Source: DYHD01 sp964411065 (lineage in GTDB: Bacteria; Nitrospirota; Thermodesulfovibrionia; Thermodesulfovibrionales; Dissulfurispiraceae). Taken from it: 35,511 nt of DNA. The notes below the pieces were generated by a model. It worked only from the letters and a program-made list of their open reading frames with translations. It had not been told where the DNA came from and made no database searches. Position 1 is the first letter of the stretch. Each line of letters starts with the position of its first letter. This document shows positions 1-7,245 of this stretch, piece by piece. A program made the translations under genes and the position numbers. The DNA lies in NCBI GenBank assembly GCA_964411065.1, contig CAYPJO010000013.1:1-35511 (forward strand), given 5' to 3'.

Positions 1-603
1 TTTGGGTGCATGGTTTTTATTAACTATTTTTTCCGTATTTATACCTTTCCAAAAAACGGGGGCATATCATAAACTATGAAGTATAAAAGAGACACAATTT
101 TATTTTAAACTCCACGTGATGCTTCCTTGCTCGAGTTCATGGGTATAGCAGACGATGGCGACATTTCTTTGGAAGATTGTACAGGTAGCAAGCAAGCTAT
201 GCAGGACAGACAATTTTGAAACTGGCGTTGGATGTAAAAAGATTGGATATATTTGAAGGGATAAGAGGGAAGATATTTGAACTACAATTAGCATCTACGG
301 TATAAGGCAGTAAACAACGGGGTAGGAAAAAGACAGGAGGGGGTAGAGCGTCCTAATAGAGTAAAAAAGTCAGGTCAAATAACATTATTTTATCTCCTTG
401 AAGAATTTAATGGGCGATTGGGCAGGATATCAGGCTATAACAAGCTTGCCAGAAAAAAGCATTCAAGTTGTTTTAAAATTTTAAAATTTGTTTATAAAAT
501 ATTATCTATATATTGGGATTTTGAAATTAGATCTAAATATTATATAATTTTGATGTGCATTAATAAAAAAATAATAGGAAAAATAATTTTTTAGGAGACA
601 ACC
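1..603. other. Intergenic region with possible gene remnants
   Basis: No intact gene is visible. A plus-strand stretch at 109-219 (36 codons, no upstream start) reads like protein in one frame, and 213-305 reads like protein in the -1 frame relative to it, so together they could be the decayed tail of a gene. I do not recognise the family. An open frame from the left edge ends at 70-72 and could be the last codons of a gene outside the window. The region becomes very AT-rich after 470 and ends in the promoter and ribosome binding site of the chemosensory operon. Confidence 0.4.
521..548 (+). promoter_or_regulatory. Predicted sigma-70-type promoter of the chemosensory operon
   Basis: TTGAAA at 521-526 and a consensus TATAAT at 543-548 are separated by 16 bp, which places the transcript start near 555 and leaves a leader of about 50 bases before the gene at 604. 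The spacer contains the perfect 10-bp palindrome TTAGATCTAA at 527-536, which could be an operator. The gene's Shine-Dalgarno sequence AGGAG lies about 7 bases before its ATG. This is prediction from sequence only. Confidence 0.5.
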
Positions 604-2166
604 ATGAATGAGAGGAGAAAGGTTGTTATCATTGATGATAGTCCAATCGTTAGAAAAATGGCTGAAGTCGCCCTTGAAGAGGCAGGTTATGAGGTTTATT
701 CTGCTGAAGATGGTGAGGAAGGGCTCAGAATTACTAAAGAGGTTATTCCTTCAGTAATTCTTGTTGACTTTATAATGCCTAAGATGAGTGGCTACCAATT
801 TTGCCAAGCTATAAATCAGGATGACGAACTTAAGAACATTCCAATAATCCTCATAACCGCTAAGGGCGAAGATGTTGGGAGAAAATTTTTAGAGAAGTTT
901 GGCGTAATTGACTATTTTATAAAACCATTTAAGAGCTCTGATCTTGTAGATAAGGTTAACTCCATTGTCGAACTTCAAAAGACCATCTTTCAACCCTCTG
1001 ATTCAGAAGGGGAGATATTGGTTGAAGAAGAGGAAGCCTCTCTAATAGCCCAGGAGGATACTCTTTCAATTGAATCAGTAAAGACTTTCCAACGAGAAAC
1101 AACTCCTAAAATTAACTCTTCTGAAGTGCAATTAGCAGATTCTTTAGCAGATTCTTTTTCATTGGATATAATCGAAACATCCGAAGTAGAAGATACTGAG
1201 CAATCTATAGAAGTAAAAATGTCTGAAACACTTGAAGATGAAACCCTCTCAATTGATTCACTTAAACAATTGGAATTAGATAATGCTTTTGATTTAGCTA
1301 AAACAGAAAATCATGAGGTAGATAAGGGAGACATAGCCTCAGTTGAAGATGATGTCGCGATGGCTTATGAAAAAGCCTTTTCTGCTAATGATTCTCAAAA
1401 AGCCAACCAAATGGAAGATAGTTTTAGTATTTCTTCAATCGAAAATTCCATTGAAAGAGTCACAAGAAAAGTCTTAAAAGAAGAGATTCAGCTTATTATT
1501 CAGAAAAGTGTCACTGATATCTTAAGGCAAAGTGGAATCATAAAAGTGCCAGACATTCTTTTATCTGGAAGTATTAGATTTTTTTCAATAAAAGACATTC
1601 TTAGTTTGATAGCTCATAATAGGTTGACCTCTAAAATTTCCATTCTTTCTGAGGTTTTAAGCTCTGATATTTACTTTTTAGATGGTCAAATAATATTTGC
1701 TTCATCCAATAAAACGAACTCTTTACTAGATTTTGAATCAATAAAAAACCTCTCTGCCGAGTTTTCTGAGCAAATGAAAGACTCTATTTATGATATCCTG
1801 TCTGAAATTATTCAGCTAGACTCAGGGACTTTTTCCATTGAGAAGATGCCAACATTAGATAACCTCCAAAGTGTCCCTATACGCCTAGGCATCCCAAGTT
1901 CACTTATTGAAGCTTCACGGAGGGTTGATGTAAAAGCTTATAGTAACTTATTTGATGATAAGACTGTATTTTTTAAGTTATTAAGAGATTCTACAGTAAA
2001 AAGCTATAATTTAAATAAAAACGAAATGAGGATTTTCGCCTGCATAAATGGTGAGAGAACAGTCGGAGAAATAATAGATATTAGTGGACTGCCTTCTACA
2101 GAAACATTTAGAGCTCTTTATGTTCTGTTGAATGGTGGAATTGTTAAAATATATTGGAATTGCTAA
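604..2166 (+). CDS. Response regulator with N-terminal REC and C-terminal PATAN (DUF4388) domain
   Basis: This 520-residue regulator starts with a complete phosphoreceiver domain (about 1-125): acidic pair Asp11-Asp12, phosphoacceptor Asp55, switch Thr85 and Lys107. Residues 130-280 form a long acidic, low-complexity linker holding four copies of a short motif of the form (D/E)(T/S)(L/F)S(I/L). An amphipathic helical stretch (280-310) follows, then a PATAN/DUF4388-like domain (about 316-400, with GSIRFFSIKDIL and IYFLDGQIIFA) and a helical tail. PATAN domains occur in PatA/PixG-type regulators, usually at the N-terminus, so the order is reversed here. It is the first gene of a four-gene operon with CheY, CheW and CheA homologues and probably serves as its output or coordinating regulator. 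Domain calls are strong; the output is not known. Confidence 0.88.
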   Translation: MNERRKVVIIDDSPIVRKMAEVALEEAGYEVYSAEDGEEGLRITKEVIPSVILVDFIMPKMSGYQFCQAINQDDELKNIPIILITAKGEDVGRKFLEKFGVIDYFIKPFKSSDLVDKVNSIVELQKTIFQPSDSEGEILVEEEEASLIAQEDTLSIESVKTFQRETTPKINSSEVQLADSLADSFSLDIIETSEVEDTEQSIEVKMSETLEDETLSIDSLKQLELDNAFDLAKTENHEVDKGDIASVEDDVAMAYEKAFSANDSQKANQMEDSFSISSIENSIERVTRKVLKEEIQLIIQKSVTDILRQSGIIKVPDILLSGSIRFFSIKDILSLIAHNRLTSKISILSEVLSSDIYFLDGQIIFASSNKTNSLLDFESIKNLSAEFSEQMKDSIYDILSEIIQLDSGTFSIEKMPTLDNLQSVPIRLGIPSSLIEASRRVDVKAYSNLFDDKTVFFKLLRDSTVKSYNLNKNEMRIFACINGERTVGEIIDISGLPSTETFRALYVLLNGGIVKIYWNC

Positions 2167-2208
2167 AATATATAAAAATATAATAATAATAATGGAGGAA
2201 TCTGAATC

Positions 2209-2568
2209 GTGAAAATCCTTATTGCAGAAGATAGCCAAACTGATAGAAAGTTTATTGCATCCGTTTTGAGTGAATTGGGTTATGAACTTTTTTTCGCTAC
2301 AGATGGTGAAGCTGCAGAAAAGATGGTAGAAAATGAAAGATTTGATCTCATAATTTTAGATGTGATATTGCCTAAAAAGAATGGTTTTCAACTATGCAGA
2401 GAATTCAAAAAACAAGATAAAACAAAAAATATACCAATTATCATTTTAACATCCAAAAGTCAGGATATTGATAAATTATGGGGGACCAAACAAGGGGCAG
2501 ATGCTTATCTGACGAAGCCATGCTCACCTATAGAGTTGTTAACAACAGTTAAGAGATTTGTAAACTAA
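2209..2568 (+). CDS. Single-domain CheY/PilH-like response regulator
   Basis: A 119-residue stand-alone receiver domain. The acidic pair Glu7-Asp8, phosphoacceptor Asp51, switch Thr81 and Lys103 are all present, and nothing follows the receiver fold, so it must act by protein contact, as a diffusible output or a phosphate sink. The start is GTG at 2209, chosen because GGAGG lies about 10 bases upstream and the core beta strand begins at once. It lies 42 bases after the REC-PATAN gene and 4 bases before the CheW gene, matching the position of pixH/pilH in Pix and Pil-Chp clusters. Confidence 0.93.
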   Translation: MKILIAEDSQTDRKFIASVLSELGYELFFATDGEAAEKMVENERFDLIILDVILPKKNGFQLCREFKKQDKTKNIPIIILTSKSQDIDKLWGTKQGADAYLTKPCSPIELLTTVKRFVN

Positions 2569-2572
2569 AGAG

Positions 2573-2974
2573 ATGGAAAAAGAAGCAAATGTAAGGCAAG
2601 AGATTACCTATTGTGTTTTTAGAGTCGGCGAAAAGGATTTTCTTTTACCTGTTTCTACGGTAAGAGAGATTATAGATGTAGCAAAAATTTTCTCAATTCC
2701 AGGAGCACCAGAATACGTATATGGAGTCATCCCTGTTAGAGGTAAAATAGTACCTGCTATTGATCTTTCCAAAATTTATCCGATCGATAAACCTTCCTAT
2801 AGTGACGCAAAGCTAATCATTGTGGATTTTAATAATGAAAATATCGGCTTCTTATCTGAGAACACACCTTTTTTTTTAACGCTCGATCCAGACATGGTGG
2901 TGGAAGATGTTATAGATATAAAGACTTTTTTTGAGACATATCGGATAAAACAGTCTAGGCAGGAGACGAAATGA
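2573..2974 (+). CDS. CheW-like coupling protein
   Basis: A 133-residue CheW domain protein. The N-terminal strands (CVFRVGEKDFLLPVSTVREI) and the typical VIPVRGKIVPAIDL segment identify the family. CheW proteins normally bridge a chemoreceptor and the CheA kinase. This one is slightly shorter than the usual 150-170 residues and ends with a basic tail. Its stop overlaps the start of the kinase gene by four bases (ATGA), so the two are probably translationally coupled. No receptor gene accompanies it, so its partner is encoded elsewhere or is not a classical receptor. Confidence 0.92.
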   Translation: MEKEANVRQEITYCVFRVGEKDFLLPVSTVREIIDVAKIFSIPGAPEYVYGVIPVRGKIVPAIDLSKIYPIDKPSYSDAKLIIVDFNNENIGFLSENTPFFLTLDPDMVVEDVIDIKTFFETYRIKQSRQETK

Positions 2975-5298
2975 TTAGTAGAACTGAGCTTTTGAGATAT
3001 TTTCTCTTAGAAGCGATGGAATATATAAATATACTGGAGAGTGGAATTCAACAGTTACAACACCACCAAAACAGAGCGAATTTAGTTGAAGATCTTTTCC
3101 GAGTTGCTCATAGCCTTAAAGGTTCTGCAGCACTTGTAAAACTCTCACTGACAAGCAACTTAGCCCATAAAATGGAAGATCTTCTTGAGAGCTTACTTAA
3201 TAATAAAATTACAGTTAACAGCGATCTTATCCAATCATTGAATGATATTCTTGATAAAATAAAGAGTCTAATTTATAGAGTCTCAAAGGGTCAAGAAGAA
3301 TGTCTGGATAGAGAACATTTAATCGCAGAAAAAACCGAAGATATACTAAAAGGTCAAGCAAGCGAAGCTTATTCAGCTGGGCTTCCTTCTGATGCGCAAA
3401 AGACAGTCTTGGATGAGGTTAAAGGACAAGACAATACCATTTTTTCTTCCAGTACATTTATAAAGGATCTTGATAGTTCTAAATTTGAGAGAATGATGGA
3501 AGATCCTTTAATCCATATTACTAAGTATGTTAAAGTGGATTCACAAAACATAGAAGAGATACTTAACATTTTTGGTGAAATAATTATAAAGAAAAACTAT
3601 CTTTTTCTTAAAACTAAAAACCTTACAGATATAAGTGATGAGTTATTTTTCTCTAATCGAAGATTGCTCTTTGAAGTGAATAATTTTGTAGAGAGATATG
3701 CCTATTCTGCGCCGGAAAACATAAAGTATATAGATCCATTACTATCGGAATTCTGTGAATTAGAATTTGATAGATATGATGATTTAAATCTTTTTTCAAG
3801 GAAACTGCAAGAGATAACTAATGACGTGAACGAATCTTTAAAAGCTTTAGGCACCTACGTTGATCTTTTACAAAAGGAGCTTAATGAGATTGATAAGTTA
3901 GTTAAAACTCTAAAGTTAACTTTAACTGATTTGGGAATGATGGAAATAGGTGTCCTTTTTAAACAATTTGTTAGACCTATCGGGGAAATCGCAAAAAAAC
4001 TTAATAAAGAAATTGAGTTGATTACCTTAGGCGGATCATTGAAAGTAGATAGGGTTATATTCGAAAGACTCTTTAATCCCTTATTGCATCTTTTGATGAA
4101 TGCGATAGTTCATGGTATCGAATCTGGAGATATAAGATCTAAAAAAAACAAAAAAGCTATAGGGACTATTATCCTCTCTGCTCGCGAAGATAGAGGTACA
4201 GCTATTATTGAAGTCATAGATGATGGCAGAGGCATTGACCTTGAAGTTCTCCATCAAGAAGCTATTCGATTAGGGATAATTAGACCCGAAGATAAGGTTA
4301 ATGAAGAGTTCTTGTTATCTTTGTTATTTTTACCAGGATTTTCTACTGCTCAAACAGTTGATATAAAAGCAGGAAGGGGAATGGGTTTAAGCGTTGTTAA
4401 GAGAATGGTATCAGCAATAAATGGTTCTATCGAACTTTTTACAGAACGAGATGTTGGCACAACTTTTAGAATCAAAGTACCTTTAACCCTTGCAATAACA
4501 AATGTTTTGCTCTTTAGGTGTGCAGGTTTGGATTTTTGTGTTCCTTATAGCTTGGTTGAAGAGGTAATGAGCATATTTATTACAGATGATCTAAAGTATA
4601 TTGAACACAGAGGCAAAAAAATTGAATTAATAGAGCTTACGGATTTGTTGGGAATCAAGTATAAATCTGATAAAAGTCAAAAAAATGTTCTAATTTGCAA
4701 TGTTTTCAAAAGAAGCATAGGTTTAATTGTTGATGAGATAATAGGACGCGAAGAGACAATAATTAAGCCTATGCATAGTTTCTTAGAGGGATTAGAGGTT
4801 TATACTGGAATCAGTATTTCAGGCGAAGGAACGATAAGATTTGTAATAAATCCTACAAATGTAGTAGAACAACAATTCAAACCCTTTTCAACCTTAGTTT
4901 TAGATATTGATAAAAAGAATGTTAGGAAAAATATACTTGTTGTTGACGATTCCATAAGTGTGCGCAGGTATCTTTCTACTTTTTTACAATCAAAAAACTT
5001 TAATGTGTTTACAGCAACAAATGGTGCAGAGGCTTTGGATTTAATAAACTCAAATTCTATTGATATTATTATTACTGATTTAGAGATGCCAGTCCTTCAT
5101 GGTTATGAACTTATTGCAAAATTAAAGACATCTGAGAAACATAAGAATATACCGATTATCGTTCTTACTTCTAGAGGGGGAGAGAAACATCAAGAAAAAG
5201 CATTAGATCTTGGAGTAAAAGATTACCTTATAAAGCCCTTCGATGAAGAGTCTTTATTGCTGGTCTTAAATAAGTATTTTGCGTTGTCCTCTTTGTAG
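2971..5298 (+). CDS. Hybrid CheA-type histidine kinase with C-terminal receiver (PixL/PilL-like)
   Basis: A 775-residue kinase. The N-terminal Hpt domain carries the phosphorylated histidine His47 in AHSLKGSAAL. A linker of about 130-185 follows, then a dimerisation region (about 187-330), a HATPase domain with N box near residue 370 (LLHLLMNAIVHG), G1 box near 415 (DDGRGID) and G2 box near 468 (GRGMGLS), a CheW-like P5 domain (about 510-645), and a C-terminal receiver (653-775) with Asp703, Thr733 and Lys755. There is no CheB/CheY-binding P2 domain and only one Hpt. This is the hybrid architecture of type IV pilus-class CheA proteins. It is the last gene of the operon and overlaps the CheW gene by 4 bases. 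The signal sensed is unknown. Confidence 0.93.
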   Translation: MISRTELLRYFLLEAMEYINILESGIQQLQHHQNRANLVEDLFRVAHSLKGSAALVKLSLTSNLAHKMEDLLESLLNNKITVNSDLIQSLNDILDKIKSLIYRVSKGQEECLDREHLIAEKTEDILKGQASEAYSAGLPSDAQKTVLDEVKGQDNTIFSSSTFIKDLDSSKFERMMEDPLIHITKYVKVDSQNIEEILNIFGEIIIKKNYLFLKTKNLTDISDELFFSNRRLLFEVNNFVERYAYSAPENIKYIDPLLSEFCELEFDRYDDLNLFSRKLQEITNDVNESLKALGTYVDLLQKELNEIDKLVKTLKLTLTDLGMMEIGVLFKQFVRPIGEIAKKLNKEIELITLGGSLKVDRVIFERLFNPLLHLLMNAIVHGIESGDIRSKKNKKAIGTIILSAREDRGTAIIEVIDDGRGIDLEVLHQEAIRLGIIRPEDKVNEEFLLSLLFLPGFSTAQTVDIKAGRGMGLSVVKRMVSAINGSIELFTERDVGTTFRIKVPLTLAITNVLLFRCAGLDFCVPYSLVEEVMSIFITDDLKYIEHRGKKIELIELTDLLGIKYKSDKSQKNVLICNVFKRSIGLIVDEIIGREETIIKPMHSFLEGLEVYTGISISGEGTIRFVINPTNVVEQQFKPFSTLVLDIDKKNVRKNILVVDDSISVRRYLSTFLQSKNFNVFTATNGAEALDLINSNSIDIIITDLEMPVLHGYELIAKLKTSEKHKNIPIIVLTSRGGEKHQEKALDLGVKDYLIKPFDEESLLLVLNKYFALSSL

Positions 5299-5331
5299 CT
5301 CTGAATTCATTTTTTTCTTGAAATATTGCTC

Positions 5332-6306
5332 TCAACTTTTCCACTTAAGATAGATTATCAACCCGATCAAGCTTGCAATTACGATAGAAAGATACCATGC
5401 AAGTGATAGTGTTAATGAAATCGAAGAGGGCACACCAACAGAACTAAGAAAAAAAGCAAAGGCAAACTCTCTCACTCCGATCCCTGAAATCGATATGGGA
5501 ATAAGAGAAATTACGATAATCAAAGGCATATATATCAACAGTGGAACTATGTGAACTTTTAGAGTCATACTTGTCGAGAGTAAATAGGCAGAGAATATAC
5601 CTAAAATCTGAATAATTAGAGAATAAATCAATCCTTTGAGGAGAATATTTTTTTTTGTTCTGTAATTTAATAAATATTCGTGTATCTCTGAGACAAATTT
5701 TACTCTTTTAAGAAAAGACCCAGAAATAAGTAAAAACATACTTATCGCAAAAAAGGAGATAAAACTTACAGGCATTAACCAGATAAGTAGTTGACTTCTT
5801 GAAGATTCCTCTAAATATCTGAAACCAAACGGAAAAGCTAACATTCCAATAATCATTAACGCTAATAAACCCATATATCTATCCAAAAATATTGATGCTG
5901 TAGCTACAATACTAAATTTATGGGCATTTGATTCTTCATCAAGTGAAACCTTCGAATAATCAGAATTTTTAAGTTCCCTAGTTAAATAATACAGCCTTAC
6001 ACCATCCCCACTTATAATACTTGGTAAACATATGTTGAAAAAAGAGCCAATCATATAAATCGAAAACAAAGTTTTCAATCCTAATCTTTGGTTTAGAAAA
6101 AGTGACCATCTTATAGAAGAAATATATATCGAAAGTACATAGATGCCAGCAGCAAGAATGAAGATGAGTGGATTTAATTCTCTCAAATATTCTACAACAG
6201 TTATAATGCCAATATTTTTAAAAAGCAGGTATAGTAAGCTGGAGGAAAGGGTTAGCTTTGCGATAAAAAATAAGAAGGCTTTGAGTTTTTTATTTAGTTG
6301 TACCAA
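5332..6306 (-). CDS. UPF0104/lysylphosphatidylglycerol synthase TM-domain (AglD/MprF-like) membrane protein
   Basis: A 324-residue integral membrane protein with about eight hydrophobic segments. It matches the lysylphosphatidylglycerol synthase transmembrane (UPF0104) family, with the conserved RWSLFLNQ and GDGVRLYYL regions near the N-terminus and SISGIGVREFAF near the C-terminus. There is no cytosolic aminoacyl-transferase half, so it is not a full MprF; members of this size are usually proposed to act in lipid or glycolipid translocation. The start is an apparent TTG at 6304-6306, which overlaps the end of the glycosyltransferase gene by 17 bases and has no clear Shine-Dalgarno. The context supports a role in making or flipping a lipid-linked sugar. 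Confidence 0.83.
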   Translation of the reverse strand: MVQLNKKLKAFLFFIAKLTLSSSLLYLLFKNIGIITVVEYLRELNPLIFILAAGIYVLSIYISSIRWSLFLNQRLGLKTLFSIYMIGSFFNICLPSIISGDGVRLYYLTRELKNSDYSKVSLDEESNAHKFSIVATASIFLDRYMGLLALMIIGMLAFPFGFRYLEESSRSQLLIWLMPVSFISFFAISMFLLISGSFLKRVKFVSEIHEYLLNYRTKKNILLKGLIYSLIIQILGIFSAYLLSTSMTLKVHIVPLLIYMPLIIVISLIPISISGIGVREFAFAFFLSSVGVPSSISLTLSLAWYLSIVIASLIGLIIYLKWKS

Positions 6307-7237
6307 TTATTTTTTTTATAGTGTAGATTGGTTTTTTCTGGCTTTCATGATAAACCCTAATTATCATCTCACCAAGAAGTCCCATACCGATAAATTGAAA
6401 ACCAATAATTAATAACAATACCCCAAGAAGAAGTAAAGGTCTATTGCCGATATCGAGACCGTGAAAGAATTTTTCAAAAGATAGGTATAAACAAATGATT
6501 ATCCCAAAGAAGCTAAAGATCACTCCCACAGGACCAAAAAACTGCATGGGTTTAGTAGAGAAACTCTGCAAAAATTTTATAGTAAGAAGATCGAGCAAGA
6601 CTTTAATAGTTCTTGAAATACCATATTTTGACTTACCTCTAAGCCTTGGATGATGAGTGGTCTCTACTTCATTTATTCTAACACCATACCAGCTCGCAAG
6701 AGCAGGAATAAATCTGTGCATCTCACCGTAAAGCCTCAGATTTTTAATTACCTCGCGCCTATATGCTTTGAGAGAACAACCATAATCATGAAGCCTAACT
6801 CCGGTAACTTTACTAATAAGCCAGTTGGCAATCATTGATGGGAGCCTTCTGGAAAAAAACGGATCTTTCCTTTTTTTCCTCCAACCACTAACGAGATCAT
6901 ATCCATCAAGTGCATCAAGTAGTTTAGGGATATCAGCCGGATCATTCTGAAGATCTCCATCTATTGTTACAACTATATCACCTCTGGAAAGATCGAACCC
7001 AGCAGCAAAAGCAGCTGTTTGCCCAAAATTTCTTCTAAGGCTTAATACGACGACCCTATTGGGACATTTCCTTTGAATTTTTTCGAGTAATTCTAAAGTC
7101 CTATCCTCGCTACCGTCATCAACATATAAAATTTCATAGTCCAGGTTTAAACCATCGAGCACCTCTTTTAATCTCGAATGGAGAATTTCCACATTCTCTT
7201 CTTCGTTATAAAGGGGAACTACTACTGATACTGTCAT
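6290..7237 (-). CDS. Family 2 glycosyltransferase, polyprenyl-phosphate sugar synthase (GtrB/ArnC/DPM1-like)
   Basis: A 315-residue GT2 enzyme expected to move a sugar from a nucleotide sugar onto undecaprenyl phosphate on the cytoplasmic face. The N-terminal GT-A domain shows VVVPLYNEEENV, the nucleotide-binding YVDDGSEDRT and the metal-binding TIDGDLQNDP. The two C-terminal hydrophobic hairpin segments (about 230-300) are the membrane anchor typical of GtrB/DPM1-type enzymes. It begins 8 bases after the PAP2/ArnT-like fusion gene and overlaps the next gene, so all three are probably one transcript. Sugar specificity cannot be read from the sequence. Confidence 0.92.
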   Translation of the reverse strand: MTVSVVVPLYNEEENVEILHSRLKEVLDGLNLDYEILYVDDGSEDRTLELLEKIQRKCPNRVVVLSLRRNFGQTAAFAAGFDLSRGDIVVTIDGDLQNDPADIPKLLDALDGYDLVSGWRKKRKDPFFSRRLPSMIANWLISKVTGVRLHDYGCSLKAYRREVIKNLRLYGEMHRFIPALASWYGVRINEVETTHHPRLRGKSKYGISRTIKVLLDLLTIKFLQSFSTKPMQFFGPVGVIFSFFGIIICLYLSFEKFFHGLDIGNRPLLLLGVLLLIIGFQFIGMGLLGEMIIRVYHESQKKPIYTIKKIIGTTK

Positions 7238-7245
7238 ATCAACTC

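Noticed and set aside
100..294. Minus-strand 64-codon frame at the left end
   Set aside because: No start signal or family resemblance; the plus-strand frames over the same bases look more protein-like.
2491..2700. Fusion of the CheY-like and CheW-like genes
   Set aside because: A clear TAA at 2566-2568 and a separate ATG at 2573 show two genes; both are full domains.
6143..6412. Plus-strand 89-codon frame across the glycosyltransferase/UPF0104 junction
   Set aside because: Antisense shadow of two well-supported minus-strand genes; no recognisable domain.
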